64,000 bases of DNA from Podocnemis expansa (GCA_007922195.1 ML681963.1:140454449-140518448); one strand, 5' to 3'. Counted from the first letter of the stretch, positions 33,001 through 49,045 are shown. The notes: generated by a model from the sequence alone, not told the origin. Program-made: numbers and translations.

Positions 33001-34037
33001 GACTACCCCTTATTTTGAAAGAATTGATGATGAGAGAAAAATGAAGTGAAGGGACACACATAAGACTCAGTCTCTTCTTCCCTCTGCTAGATGGAACTGA
33101 GTGCCAGTGCGCTGTCCACCTGTGTGTGCAAGCGCCCAGAATCTCGCCATGCAGGAGGCTCATGCATTTTAGCAGACTTTGCTGCTGCTGTCACATGGGC
33201 GAACTCTTTGTACTTACAACTTGGATAGCGCCTGCACCCTGCTACGTAGTGATATAATCTAAGAGAGATTAAGATAATCAAGTTGGTGTGGGTTGTTCTC
33301 AGGCCAGGTATTTAAAAAAAAATTGAAAAGATGAAGTGAAGAGAGAGAGAAGAAGGAGTCAGAAATATTGATCCCAGTGGGAGTTTAGTGCAGTCGAGTG
33401 TGGACATATCCTTTGATCAAACTGAAAGGGACATATCAAACCTGAAAGGGACATATCCTGAGACCATGTGATGCTTCAGTGAGATGAGCATCTATAGAGG
33501 CATAGATTTCATCAAGGGCCTCCTAAGAGTTCAGTCCACAGGGGATCTTCCCCGTTCCATTCTTTTTGTTTTAACTCTATGATGGAGATAAAAATTCCAA
33601 CATATAAGTATGAAACTGAACATGTGATTAAGAAAGTCACCTGATGATAGGGACAAGCAAATGGAAGAGTCTGACTCTGACTGATCCTTTTCATGCCGCT
33701 CTTCCAGGCTGATAAACAATGGAGTTACTTCTTTTCCCATTATGAGGGGTGTCTCTTTGTCATAGATTTTGGTCTAGTCAATTGCAACTTTGAGACTCAG
33801 TTGCAGCTGGCTAATATTAGCCCCATGCATGAAGTAGGTAAACACATACGGGAACTTTGATTCCAGCATGCCTTGTGCAGCTCTGACAATCTACCCTCCT
33901 GGGTAAACATTCCAAAAGTTGTGTGTGGAATTAGCTTAATGACATTCCCACACCATTATCTCCTAAGGGAGTTTCAGCTTCCTGCAGATTGGACCCAGAG
34001 ATGACTAGTATCACAACCAACTCACTTCTCAACCCAC
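30009..34037 (-). other. TNNT3: TNNT3 intron where the alpha exon would be expected
   Basis: 4.0-kb intron. A decayed tRNA-derived SINE lies at about 31373-31425. I searched by eye for a 41-base exon of the IMNVRARVEMLAKF type and did not find it. No other gene seen. Confidence 0.5.
31373..31425 (-). mobile_element. tRNA-derived SINE fragment
   Basis: On the minus strand: A-box-like TGGCTCAGTAGG, a central hairpin (CATGTCTGGAGACATG), and B-box-like GGGTTCAATTC. Not a functional tRNA. Confidence 0.6.
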
Positions 34038-34128
34038 CTCATATTTTTGGCTCTTCATCGTCTCTCCAAAATCAAACTTCTCAGTTTCCAGCTGGTATAA
34101 CCAATCCCACATTTCCTTGGCCTTATCC
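34038..34128 (-). CDS. TNNT3: TNNT3 exon, troponin I-binding coiled-coil (IT arm)
   Basis: A 91-base exon: one base completing Arg, then [20 protein letters not shown] and [10 protein letters not shown]. Acceptor AATACACAG, donor GTGGGT. This helix forms the IT-arm coiled coil with troponin [12 protein letters not shown] is close to the avian fast isoform. Unusually, the normally basic KLKR/QIKR segment reads TMKS here, with loss of one basic residue. The donor GTGGGT is weaker than the other donors of the gene, as might be expected next to an alternatively spliced exon. Confidence 0.95.
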
Positions 34129-35815
<1,687 letters not shown>

Positions 35816-35938
35816 CTAGGGCAATCCTGTGACATTAGAGCACTCCCAACAACATGTACTCCACAGAAGATGAGACCCTTCTAAAAGTTCTATGAGGCCT
35901 TAAGACCTCACTGAATCCCAAGCAGTTATCACTACTGT

Positions 35939-36191
35939 CAGTGCCAGATTTCCCATTAGGCACTGTAGGAACAGTACCTACGGACTATGAAATTTTTAGG
36001 GCCTAGGAAAGAGGGAAAAAATTATAAAAGCAGAAAAAATAAGCAAAAATAAGTGAAATCATGTGGTTTAGCATTAGAATAGTTTAAAGTGTATCATGTC
36101 AATCAATGTAATTCAATTGGCATTTACCCCTCTTTTTGCACATTTTGGAGTGAAAGTGCCTAGGGCCTACGAACACCAAAATCCAGCCCTG
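35939..36191. mobile_element. hAT-like MITE in a TNNT3 intron
   Basis: The ends are CAGTGCCAGATTT and AAAATCCAGCCCTG, imperfect inverted repeats. The flanks ACTACTGT and ACCAGTGT agree at 6 of 8 positions. The interior has TTAGGGCCTAGG and GTGCCTAGGGCCTACG. Confidence 0.6.
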
Positions 36192-36349
36192 ACCAGTGTC
36201 ATGAAAGTCCAGGGAATTCCTAGCAACTGCTGGAATGAACTTAGAGAATTCCTAATGACTGGTAGAGAATTTAGGAGACACAAGTGGGACAGAGGTGTGC
36301 GCTGTGATAAAACTCAGAGAAGCGTGTTTAGTGCCTCCCTATTTCATCA

Positions 36350-36508
<159 letters not shown>

Positions 36509-36792
36509 TTACTGTAAGGACTTTCACTGAGGGGAACCCACACTCATTCCACTAACAGCTGGGGTCACTACAGGGAATGCATGTATCATTTAGTTTCAGC
36601 TGTTTCATTCCCAGGCTTTGTCCAGTTAGTCTTACTCTAATTTAGAGTATAGCAGTATCTTCTCTAGCGTTTCTCAGACAGGCAGGATCAGCAGCTTCTT
36701 TCCATCTCCTTGAAGAGTTCATGAACTAGGTCTTAACGCCAGGTGTTTTATTGTTATGTGTCAAAAGGAAAACAGAAAGCCGAGGTACTTAC

Positions 36793-36870
36793 AGCAAGCC
36801 TGACCTGACGCTCCTTCTCTTTCTCAGCCCGGATTCTTTGCTGTTCTGCCCTTTCAGCTCTGCGTTTCTC
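36793..36870 (-). CDS. TNNT3: TNNT3 exon, tropomyosin-binding region 1 (second part)
   Basis: A 78-base, 26-codon exon in phase 0: EKRRAERAEQQRIRAEKEKE then RQVRLA. Acceptor GGCTAG (weak), donor GTAAGT. A long basic/acidic single alpha-helix in the tropomyosin overlap region. Confidence 0.97.
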
Positions 36871-38519
<1,649 letters not shown>

Positions 38520-38524
38520 CTAAG

Positions 38525-38720
38525 TACTAATTGCCTCATTTTACAGATAGGGCAATTGAAACACAAGGGCCATCATCGGAAGCCCAATGAAGCCAATAGG
38601 AGGCTCTCCATTGACTCACATGAGTGTTGAATCAGGGCCAGACACATTTAGTGACTTGTCTAAGTCCATAGCCAGTGGCAAAGTACGGAACAGAGTCCTG
38701 GTTCCCCACCTCCCACATCC
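38525..38720 (-). mobile_element. MIR/L2-like ancient repeat in a TNNT3 intron
   Basis: On plus: TTGCCTCATTTTACAGATAG, GGCAATTGAAACACAAGG, AGTGACTTGTCTAAGTCC, AGTGGCAAAGTACGGAACAG and GTCCTGGTTCCC. This order (cattttacagat, gtgacttg, cagagctgg, ccaggttc) is that of MIR-type SINE or L2 ends read antisense. Confidence 0.65.
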
Positions 38721-39039
38721 CCCTGTATTCAATGGACCACCCTGCATCACCTACTTTTACCCTTGTTTTTTTTCCATTTCTCTGCATGCTCCTTGTTTTA
38801 CCTGAATATTTGTACATCAGTCAAAATAAAGAGAAGCTTCATTTTCTTGTAGACAAGGTGAACACTACAGTGACCCTGACTGATTGTATGACTTACCCTG
38901 ATGTAATCATGTACTTCACATCAAAAGGGCTTTTTTCTTTTCCTGTTGACTTACTAAAAAACATATTTGGGTCCATATTTTTTTGGTTATTTAGCAGTGT
39001 CATTCTGAGCACTCTTTCTCAGAGACAGATTATATAGAT

Positions 39040-39550
39040 CAGTGGTTCCCAACCTTTTTAGCTTGAGGGCCACAAATATCACTGTTACAACCTTGAAGGG
39101 CCACCAGTTGCTGCCAGTACCACCCCTCCCTTACCCAGATGGAAGGAGTTCAGCAAAGAGGCTGCCTTCTCACTAATCTATTCTTCTGGCTGCAGCAAAG
39201 AAACCACACACATCCTGTAGCCCTGTGCGCTCCACCTCGGTCCCTGACTTCTTCCTTCTGCAGCCAAGAGGACAGATCAGTGCTTCCCTCCCTTTGACTT
39301 TAGCAGGGAACCCAGCACCTAAGGACCCAGGCAGAACACTTTGCTCTCTGAAGGAGCCAAGGGAGGAGAGCACTGCATCCGTTGGCTGCAGCAAGAAGGC
39401 TGCACCAGTCTTTTGGCCCTATGTAAACATGCTCCACCTGAGTCCATAGGCAGCAGCTCCCTTCTCCAGCCAGCAGAACGGGAACCACAGGCCATTTTGA
39501 AAGCCCCATGGGCCACTTTTGGCCCCCAGGCCACAGGCTGGGAACTACTG
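39040..39550. mobile_element. hAT-like non-autonomous element, 511 bp
   Basis: Ends CAGTGGTTCCCAACC and GCTGGGAACTACTG; flanks ATATAGAT and ATACACAT agree at 6 of 8 positions. It lies in the intron between the exons at 38313 and 40208. Small open frames inside have no family match. Confidence 0.75.
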
Positions 39551-40207
39551 ATACACATCCTGTTTTATGTGTATGGATTCACTGCACACACGTGTAGCTG
39601 GGAAAACCTCCTTCAACTGACTTGCTTCTTTTCATCTCTTTTCTGCTTATTGGTGCTCTGTTGGAGATTTTTTTTACCTTAAATCTATTGTGCAGCCTAA
39701 AGGATGTAATTACTTCCCATGTATTGTCTGCGGTTTCTAGATAGCATGAAAGTGCTTTCCTGGCCACTTATTAAATTACAACCCTTAATCTCATTTTCAT
39801 CATTCTTGTGTCAGAGGAGCTGCCTGTAACACTAAGCAAAAGGACTGGCCCACGAAGTGATTGAAGGGGCAGTTGGATTGTCCTTGAGAAACTAAGGAAT
39901 AACTAACTGACAACATAAAGAACACAGTAAAGGTCTACAAGGAAGAAAAGCTAAAGACTTTATAAACAGTTACTAATTCTACCCTTCAGATTTCTCTTTC
40001 AAAGATGAATTAAGACTTAAATACAGCCACACAACTAAATCAATGTTTAAGCAGGTTTTTCAGATATGGATTCCAGATTATTCTTTCACTGAAAATGAGT
40101 TCTAAAAGATGAGTCCTTTTGCCCTTGGCTATACTGAAGTGACATTTTCACAAAATGCAGTGACAGGGAGGTGCGCACACGCTTGTATGTGTGTAAAAAA
40201 TACTTAC

Positions 40208-40253
40208 ATCAAAGTCTACTTTCTCACCCTCTGGTATTTTAGGAGCAGTCAGT
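40208..40253 (-). CDS. TNNT3: TNNT3 exon, entry to the conserved core
   Basis: A 46-base exon: one base completing Lys, then LTAPKIPEGEKVDFD. Acceptor CCTACAG, donor GTAAGT. LTAPKIPEGEKVDFD is nearly invariant in fast troponin T and marks the change from hypervariable N-terminus to conserved core. Confidence 0.97.
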
Positions 40254-41278
40254 CTGTAGGGGATGAAAAATAGCAGGAATTGAACCTCAAAGAAACAAGA
40301 TTTTCAGTAACTTACCAAATGGAGCCATGCTGAGAGGGAGACATGTTGATGGGGATGTACAACTGAAGCTATGGCTTGATTGAAAACTATCCTGGAAGCA
40401 GTGCAATGGAACAACCTACACTGTTCCCCCTGTGGGTGGAGGGGGAAAGTTAACCAAATAGATCATCCCATTTTTCACAAAAAGGCATAGAATGGAACAA
40501 CTCATGTCAATTTCTATGCAGTTGCTAATACGAAAAGAACTCTGAATGCCCCATCCCAGGAGGCTGACCTCGTAGAGATTCAGGCCACTGATCCATTAAA
40601 GCCAGCAGACCCCTAGGGAGTCCTATGAAGCCCAGGTCAGCTCAACAGTGTGGTTGCCTGCCAGCAACATGGGAAGTGTTGATAACTCCCAAAACATGCT
40701 GCCATTGGCTGCCTCTTCTCTCACTCTTGCCTGCTCACTCATGCCCTGCATCATGGCTTGAAAGCGATGGGAAGGATTCAGTGATAAAGCCCTCAGGATT
40801 CACAATCTGTGGCAAATTGCCACACACCTGTCAGACATTCCCTTTTACATTCCCAGCAGGCTGGGAAATGTGGGCAGAGCATATTGCACACTTGCCTTTC
40901 TTCTCTTGGTACCTTCATTTGTATACAGCCCCAGGAGCAATGAGCAGATAAGACTAGCTCAACATGAGTGCGACAGGGGATGGAGTAGGAACATTAGGCT
41001 ATGGCGATCAGATGTCTTTGCCAGTCCTAGCTGTCATAAAGATGTACAAGCTGGTATGGGACAAGTCTTTATTTCCTGGCCTGTTGTTACTCTTACAGTA
41101 GCTTCAGACAGAAGGAGGCAGTCTAGGGATGGCTACCAAAATGCTGGGTGTTGCATGAATGGTGGGGAGGAGAGGGTTGATGATAGGTTTTGTGGGGCAT
41201 TTTTCTGGCAGGAGGCCTATGGATAGTCAGCACATTTATACAGGTATTTTTTAAAAGCTCCCACTAATGTACACTTAC

Positions 41279-41297
41279 TTTGGTCTGGGCTTTTCCT
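41279..41297 (-). CDS. TNNT3: TNNT3 19-base micro-exon (EEKPRPK)
   Basis: A 19-base exon: two bases completing Glu, then EKPRP and two bases of Lys. Acceptor CAAACTCAG, donor GTAAGT. The phases match both neighbours (in 1, out 2). Equivalent to the EEKPRPK segment of mammals and EEKPRIK of birds, just before the conserved core. Confidence 0.93.
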
Positions 41298-44200
41298 CTG
41301 AGTTTGGAAACATGGATAGAAGACAGGAAGAAAGGGGAAAAAAGAAGGAGAACAGTTAGAATAAGAGAGACAAGGACAACTGCAGTTTGTTGAAGCAGGG
41401 ACACAGGAGGGAAATCCAATTTTAGGAGGAATATCCCAGAGAAACTGATTAAGCCCCAGACACATCCAAAAGAGACCCTCCCCTTCGGTGTGAGTGAATA
41501 GCAGACTGCTTTTACCTCATATCAGAACTCTACAGAAAAGGAAAAGAAACAAGAGATTGTTTAAAAGTCCTAAAGTAGCATCTCAAAAGAGTGACACTTG
41601 TGTCTCCAGAAGAGAACAGATCCCTCAGTATGCAGTGTACACCATCTCCAAAATAGTCAGTCCTGGGCTTCTCATAATGAGAGATGCCTTATTGCACCAA
41701 ACAGTCATTTACTGGTTTGGTGATGTGCTGTTTTGTAATACAAATTTGTGCCCAATTCTCATCTCTCTAATATTGAGTTTATGTCAGAATAATGCCAGCA
41801 AATTCAATGGAGTTATTCCAATAAGTGGAGGAGTATTAAGCCCAGGCCTTCTATCCTAATGTTGGACACAGGAGAGTTACATGGCCATTTGCTAAATATG
41901 AACTTTTAGGAATGCACCTGAATTCCACCACACAATGTTCTTGTTTTGTTTGCTTGGTGGGGTGGATGGGGGGGGGGCACCACTGTCTATTGATTCCACT
42001 ATGATGAGAGTCAGCTTTGAGGAGCTCAGGTTAGCTCAGGAACTGGTCCATGTACCCAGTTACCCAGAAACAACACATTTTTTTTTAAATGGAGCATGCA
42101 TACACACCCGGATTTCAGCTCTCTAGATGCTACAGTAATGAAAATAAATAATAATAATAAATAATTAATAAAGTCCAAAATAGGCAAGGATTTATTGTGC
42201 TACCATAAGAATAAAGCATATTTTAAAAAATGAGCCATAGATCATCCCTGATGAAAGTAGCATTAGCTTATTTCTTCAGATACTATTTTTGTCGTCCTCT
42301 TCTTTTGTTTAGACTTGTCCAACAGACGGTGAGCTTTTTGTCCAATTTTTTTATTGTTATTTTTATTATTTACTTGAGAGGGGGAAATTGCTTCAACCAG
42401 TTTGCCGTGGATGTTAGGCAGAAACACACAGGATTCCCTTCCCCAATGAAGCACTAGGAAAATAACTAAACAATTCCAGTTTAACCAGAAAGTTGTACAT
42501 TAGTGGGGTTTGTGACATAAGAGAGAGAAAACGAGCAATGGAATGATTTTTGTGTGTGTGTGTTAGTTGTTCTTCATTGACCTGTCTATCATAGACTAGG
42601 TGAATCCAGCCACATCTTAAACTTAGGCATCAGTTGCTGCTAAATAGCTGGTTTCTGAATAATCCATTGAACAAAGGAATCCAAATAAAGAATTGTAGTT
42701 GTGAGATCTAAATGTACATATGGGAAAACACCAAAGGGTAAGAGTATAAAGAAATTTCAGCTTTCATCGAAAAAACCCTTTTAGTGTTTGGCCCAACTAA
42801 AACAAGCCACAGGGCTGGGATTTATTTTTAAGATGCTATCTTCTTCAGGGCTATCAATCAAGGAACTGGTCCAAACTTTGTTAACACTCAGGAATTGTCA
42901 TAGCACAGTCCTATTCTTTGATGTACATGGTAGATTATGCTCTCATATTCTGCACATTCTGCCCATGAATCATGAGTCTGTGACAAAATCTCCATGATAG
43001 CCCTCCCAAAAGAAACCAGTTCTGCCCAGAGCCATTGGAAATCCAGGTTCACCGACGCTGATAGTCACAGGGAATAGTGCAGAAACTCCATATGTATCAT
43101 TAAGGTATGCTCCATTCTTTTTATTACATCCACAATGTATTCTCACTGTGCGATCCCTTCTCTTAAACTAACTCCACTACACCTCTGCTGAATCAGATTT
43201 CTCTAGTCACTACTCTTCCTCTCATCTTTCAGGAGCAATACTTGTAAGTAACACTAAGAGCTTAAAAAGCAATATATTATTAAAAATGAAAGAGAAAATT
43301 CACATCATGAAATGAAGATTGATGTAAAGGGTCCAGAAAAGTTCTTAAACCCTTTTTTCCTAAAATAAAGGCTGAAAAATGAGCAAGAAAAACAACAATA
43401 AAGAGAAAAACAAAACAGAAAAAGTGAGTTGACTTCAATTAATGGTTTAAGACCTCAGACTCTCACATCAGATCCTTCTGTTCGTGAGTTCTCTAACTCC
43501 TGGGATTCATAAAGCAGCAAAACCACAACAAGAAAGCAGGGCTGCCTTTAATACCATATGTAAAGCCCATTAAGATCAGTGAGAGTCTTTCCATCTAGCT
43601 CTGCTAGTGTAAACAGGCAAAAGTCCAATGAACTTAAGTTGAGCTGTGCCTTTTTATGCCATAAAAATTTTGGTCCTTTTTTACTGAGTGATGGTCACAA
43701 ACTCCTCTTACCAAAAAAAAATTCCTTGGAAAAAAATATTTATTTAAAAAAAATATTTTGGTCAGGGAGGAATTTACAGAGATTAATGGTAATCTGTCAT
43801 CTAATTCTAACTCATATGTAGTGCTTTTCATCAATAGACCTTGGTAATAATAAAATAAACAATAATAGTTATTAAGACAGCAGTAACTGAAGATTACCAT
43901 CTATGTAAAAGCAGTTTCTCTGTTACAGAGTTGTTAATCTTCCCTAAACTTTTCAAGCATCTGTTTATTTGCTGTGCCAAAACTTCCTTATCTGATCTTG
44001 GAAACAAGCAAGTGCACAGTTTTCCTCTTATGTATTATCTTCACTAAAGCCAATTCAACTCCTCACAGAAATGAAGTTAGATACATGTTTATGACTCTGA
44101 TCACCTGAGCACTTAACCATATATCTTAGTCACAGCAACTTCAATACTTGAAGTTAAGTACACATTCAACTAGGGTTTAAATAGATGAAGGGCCAGTGCC

Positions 44201-46390
44201 TGTGACCGTTGTCTTGTGAACTGGTTTACCCAGATGATTTTTTGCATCAAGGCAGACAGATCAAACACAGTCCTACTGAATTTAATGGTTTTCCCTGTGA
44301 TGGGAATGCAGGGTCACTGGCACAAATCAAAAGCCTGCCAGTTTCAGATTAATGTATATGGCCTATATGTTTTGGAGCCATAATTTCAAGTTTTATATAT
44401 CATGCTTTTTTTCCTTTGTTCCAAAGGGGCAGCCATATCAGTCTAGTTCAGCAAAACAAACAGAGTCCTGTGGCACTTAAAGATTAACAAATTTGCTTAT
44501 TGCATGAGATTTTCTTCCACATAAACTCATGCAATAAATAAATTTGTTAGCCTTTAAGTGCCATAGGACTCCTTGTTTGTTATGCATATTTGCTTATAAC
44601 TCTTAAAATCCTGTCAGTTACCCATCTATTTTAATATGAATGATTTGGTTTTATCCCAAGTCAATTCCTATTTAGATCAATGACATCATATCTCTATTCA
44701 ACAAAGCACTTAAGCATCTATGTAATTTTTAGCAGGTGCTTTGGTAGTTCCCCTAATTATCAAAGCCTATTAGCATTTTCTTAATGTTAAGCATGTCAAT
44801 GGAACTTAAGCACCTGCTTACAAGCCTTTGTGAATTGGGACCTTGCTGAAAAGACAAAATTATTAAATCTTGTAGGTCAAACCTAAAATGGTTCTAGAAC
44901 CGGACATTCTAGATTACACAGTCCTGCCATTGCTAATTTTTCCTGGAGATGGAATGTGCAAATAAACACTTCAGACAGAGCAGAAGACTGCATGTAGACA
45001 GTGGATGGGTATTTGCAGCAGTGCTGTTTTGGCCCAGTTCCCAAGTTTAAAAATCAAGTGAGGATTAGAAGCAGATAAAGAACAAAAGGATGGAATTAGA
45101 AAGGTATTTCTGTTGTCTCAGAATATCACCAAACTACCATCCTAGTTTTCTCCTTCATCTCCAGCTGCAGACAAAGAACCACAGCAAAAGAAAGTGCACT
45201 AGTCAATTCACAGTTGATGTTGATCTTCTGTACATATCCCACTCACTCTTTCCCCTTCCCTCTCCACTACTCCTGGACTCTTGGACTTGCTGGATAACAA
45301 ACAAGAAAGAAATGAAAGGAAAGAAGAGACGAGAATGTCCAATGGCTCAAATAAATGAAAAAAAAAAAATTATCCAGAGGAAGCCTAGGACACAGTACTG
45401 AAATGCAAAGTGATTTGTAATTATGACACTGTAATACCAAGACCTATGAGAGGTATTGGCCATAACACATATTAAACACATTTATTAATGTATTTGTTGT
45501 TATTAAAATAGCTATTGTAGTTACTATATTAATTATGTCAGCAATTGTTATTCCTGACTAGTTTATAGTAAGCTGTTCTTGTTAAGGATCAACCCACTCA
45601 TCTGAATCCTGTTGAATGACTGGTTTTGTTTTTGTTTTTCATTTTGTTGTTATTGTTACCAGAACCAAACAGAGTTCAGTAAAATATAATAGCTCAGATA
45701 AAGAAACAAGGCTAGTTCCTTCAATAATGTCTTGCTGATTTACGCCAGCTGAGGAGCTTCCCTAAAATGTGCATTCCCAGTGCTTTGGTGAAGAACAGTA
45801 ACCCCAATGCAGCTGTCAGAAATATTCGCTCCCATTCATCTCAGAGGTCTCAAAGGTTGATGTGCCGGGTAAACTGCTGCCAACATCAGTTTTTTCAGTA
45901 TCTGCAGTATCACACCTTTAGGCAGTGCTTAACTTGTAATGAAAGAGGTGCCAGAGCCCATGCAATTCTTTTCTTCCATAACTGACACATACCTCCAGAG
46001 GTGTAAGAGCTATGGGCTGCCCACCCTAAAAGGACCAAGGCTCAGCTCTGGCACAAATTAAACACTGTCCAGGCCCACTAACCTCATCCTAAATGGAACT
46101 GATTAACAGATGCTAGAACTGACAAAAGCAGCCTCTCTCACCTCCCCAAGAACTTTCTGCATGGCCCTTAGGAAGGCTGAAGCTTTGCTCTCCAGTCATG
46201 CTAACGCCAGAGTAAAGCAACAAACTCAGATTCAGCCAGGAATACCATAGCAGAAGACGAGACACCAATTCAGACTTAATAGATACGACCAGTATGACAG
46301 CACCACATAGCAGCAATGCTGAGACTTGACACCATCCTACAAAGAACATCACTTCTCAGATCCAAGGACGAGAAAGAAAGACAGACTTAC
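41298..46390 (-). other. TNNT3: TNNT3 intron with a PLE snapback copy
   Basis: About 5.1 kb, AT-rich. Holds the PLE derivative at 44422-44582, an ATA-rich simple repeat (about 42137-42170) and a short GT run (about 42549-42561). No additional exon seen. Confidence 0.5.
44422..44582. mobile_element. Short snapback PLE derivative (161 bp)
   Basis: Left arm AAAGGGGCAGCCATATCAGTC, AGAGTCCTGTGGCACTTAAAG, AACAAATTTGCTTATTGCATGAG; right arm CTCATGCAATAAATAAATTTG, TTAGCCTTTAAGTGCC, ATAGGACTCCTTGTTTG. The two arms are inverted copies separated by under 20 bases, so the RNA would fold into one long hairpin. Confidence 0.8.
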
Positions 46391-46435
46391 CTTCTTCATA
46401 CTCAACCTCTTGCTCTTCTTCTTCAGGGGCCTCTT
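46391..46435 (-). CDS. TNNT3: TNNT3 acidic alternative exon (fetal/y-exon type)
   Basis: A 45-base exon: two bases completing Glu, then EAPEEEEQEVEYEE and one base. It lies immediately upstream of the EEKPRPK micro-exon, where the developmentally regulated fetal (mammal) or y (bird) exon of fast troponin T lies. Donor GTAAGT. The acceptor is a tandem CTTTAAG-AAG, so a 42-base version starting at 46432 is equally possible and stays in frame. Its strongly acidic content fits an embryonic isoform exon; the expression pattern is inferred. Confidence 0.88.
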
Positions 46436-49045
46436 CTTAAAGGCCAACACACACATACAAAAGAAAAGCAAATGCAAGAAAGCACAAGGGACATTAGAGA
46501 TATACAGGAGGAGCTTGGGGTGGGAGAAGTCAAATTAGGTCTATTGTAGGGCACTTGAAATCATGATGAATTAAAGGATCATGTCTTCTAGTGATGGCAC
46601 TTACTCCCTTCAGTTACTCTTTTGGGGCCAGACTCTGCTATCATTCAACAAGGTCACTGGTACTCTAGATTTACAATGTTGTCCTATGAGAAAGTAACTT
46701 TTCCTCTCTGCCCCTCTGCATGTGTGAGGAAGTGAGAAATCATAGCAAAATGCATACTATGGATTTCAGCACACTGTGTGTTTGATTTCGTGTGGGTCCC
46801 CAGTTACCCAGTAGGTGTAGAAACTGGTATTGGACAAAATTTACAAAAGTAGGAATCTAAAAGTTGTCTTTTAGTTCTATATTTAGAACATTAGGAGTCG
46901 TATTTTCAGAAAAGCCTTAAAAGCACAAGTCCAACTGTCTCTTTAAGACTTAGTTCAGGTGAGGATGTATGCCCATAATTCTGAATGGCAAGTAAAAGAT
47001 GGACTATAAAATTTAGGGGAAGACTTGGTGAAAACGAGCATATGATTTATTTGTCAAATTGAATCTGATTATGTTTGCAAAATTGTCTGTGAAAAGTTTG
47101 CAATTTTCTTGAATGCATTCATTTTTCTAAATTGCCTGTCAAATAATTTCAGATATGCAGAACTTTTTTCTAATTCAGACTGAGAGTACTGAGACTAAAT
47201 ATCAGAAACATATGCTCTATTGGTTAGTTTTGATAGGACATAGGACCTATATGGTTTCTGTTCCTTCTCCTTAGAACCAGGATTCAAGTGCTAACATGTA
47301 CATTTGTGAATTTAAAATTTGCTTTGCACAAAGAGCCCTTCATATCTGCATAATAAAAGGTGAACAAATACAGTCAAAGCTATTTTAATTTAAATGAATA
47401 TTCATTGGGGGGTTTTCATTTTAGTTTGGAGGGTTTGCCCCCCCCTTCCATTTCTCTTCCACTTCTAATGAAAATCTCAGAAAACACCCAGATTTTAAGC
47501 TGTTTGGACTCCACGAAGTTATGACTGTCATAGGTATAATCAAAATCCCCTGTGTCATTTAGGCCAGCATCTGTGCTCACCAAATTCCCTCAACCAAATT
47601 TCATCAGACCATGCTAATTACCAAACAAAATGCCAACCTCCTAGAAATTACAGTGTAGAACAATTTGAAGTATCATAAAAGGTGTCAAGGAAACAGTGTT
47701 TGGGAGAAGGTTCTCCCTTAAAACTGGAATTTATTGTGGAATGGTCTTATTTCAATGAAAATGAAACCAGCAATCCCATACATGAAGATTTGAACGAAGA
47801 CAAGAAAAGTACATGACACAGTATGCTAGATGCTTCCTCCTCAGAATGCAACATAGTTTTGTTTAGCCTCTTCTACAAAGAAAGGCGAACACCAGACTCA
47901 ACAGACAACAGCGTTTGCCATGCGCTTTCTACACAGAAGATAGCTTCAACTAACAACAGGAAAACAATTTCCAAACCAATTCTGCAAATCTTCCCAGTTA
48001 ACCCCCATGGAATTATTGACATTTTCTTTAATGTACACCTTCCAGAACTGTCTGTACAGTTCTATACTGAGCATCACTGATTATGTACAGAAATTATGAC
48101 TTTGGGATTATGAAAAAATTATCTAATATATTTTGCACAATTGGGTGGCTTTATTTTTTACCGACTGTTTTCCACTTTGATAGGATTCTAATATAGTCAC
48201 TTTTGTTATTCAGTCATCTAGACAGTCTTCCACCCATTTAAATGTTCATCCATTATTTCTTCTCTTCTGTGACTACAATCCCCCTCACCTGTGTGTGGAA
48301 AGATGCTTCAAGAAGTGCTGCAGAATGGACAAGACGGATCAATCTGTGCTTTAATTGCCATTTTGGCAAATAGCGTTCTATGCATTTAGAGATGGCACTA
48401 TTGACAAATTTTGCCACAAAATATGTACTCCTGAGAGCAAAATTTTAATCTCTTCATCTCTCTGAAAGATCACGAAGCATCCACAAGTCTTTCAAGCATT
48501 TCCCAACATCACTGAAGGAACTGCCCAACATGCTAATTTTTTCAGTCTAGAGCCTACACAAGTTTTGGTAATTTTACCAACAGCCCAAAGCCTCTTCAGG
48601 AATTCTTGTTAAAATCAAGACCATAAACTTTTATGTGTCTAGTGATTTTCAGTCCTGCAATTTTTGGGTGCCAAACATGAAACACCTGAAAAGGGCTTGA
48701 TTTTCAGAAAACACACTGAGCACCTACTCTGAAAAATCAGGTCATTTTAAGCTGTCTCCACCTGAGCAGCCAAAAATTGAGAATTTGAAAATTTAGGTCA
48801 GAAGTGTCAATATAGAATCTTACAACATTCTGTTCACAATGCTTGAAACCACGCTACATTTTTTATTTTTGTTTTGGCAAAGACAATCATTTTCTCAATG
48901 TTTACCACACACCATTCAGAAAAGAGGTCATTTCCCATCCCTTATTCCTTTCTTGCTTATTTCATGCAACCTTAACTTTTTTTGAATATTGTTTTCCCAG
49001 CACTGAAAAAGAAAGGGAGTGAGATTCTTTAAGTGAGTCACATAC
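46436..49045 (-). other. TNNT3: TNNT3 intron
   Basis: About 2.6 kb, AT-rich, no feature I can support. Confidence 0.5.

Noticed and set aside
33845..33900. Possible alpha-type TNNT3 exon (a stretch with GCATGCTGGAATCAAAGTT on the minus strand)
   Set aside because: The conceptual reading fits the alpha exon poorly, there is no AG just before it and no GT donor after it; more likely a dispersed motif.
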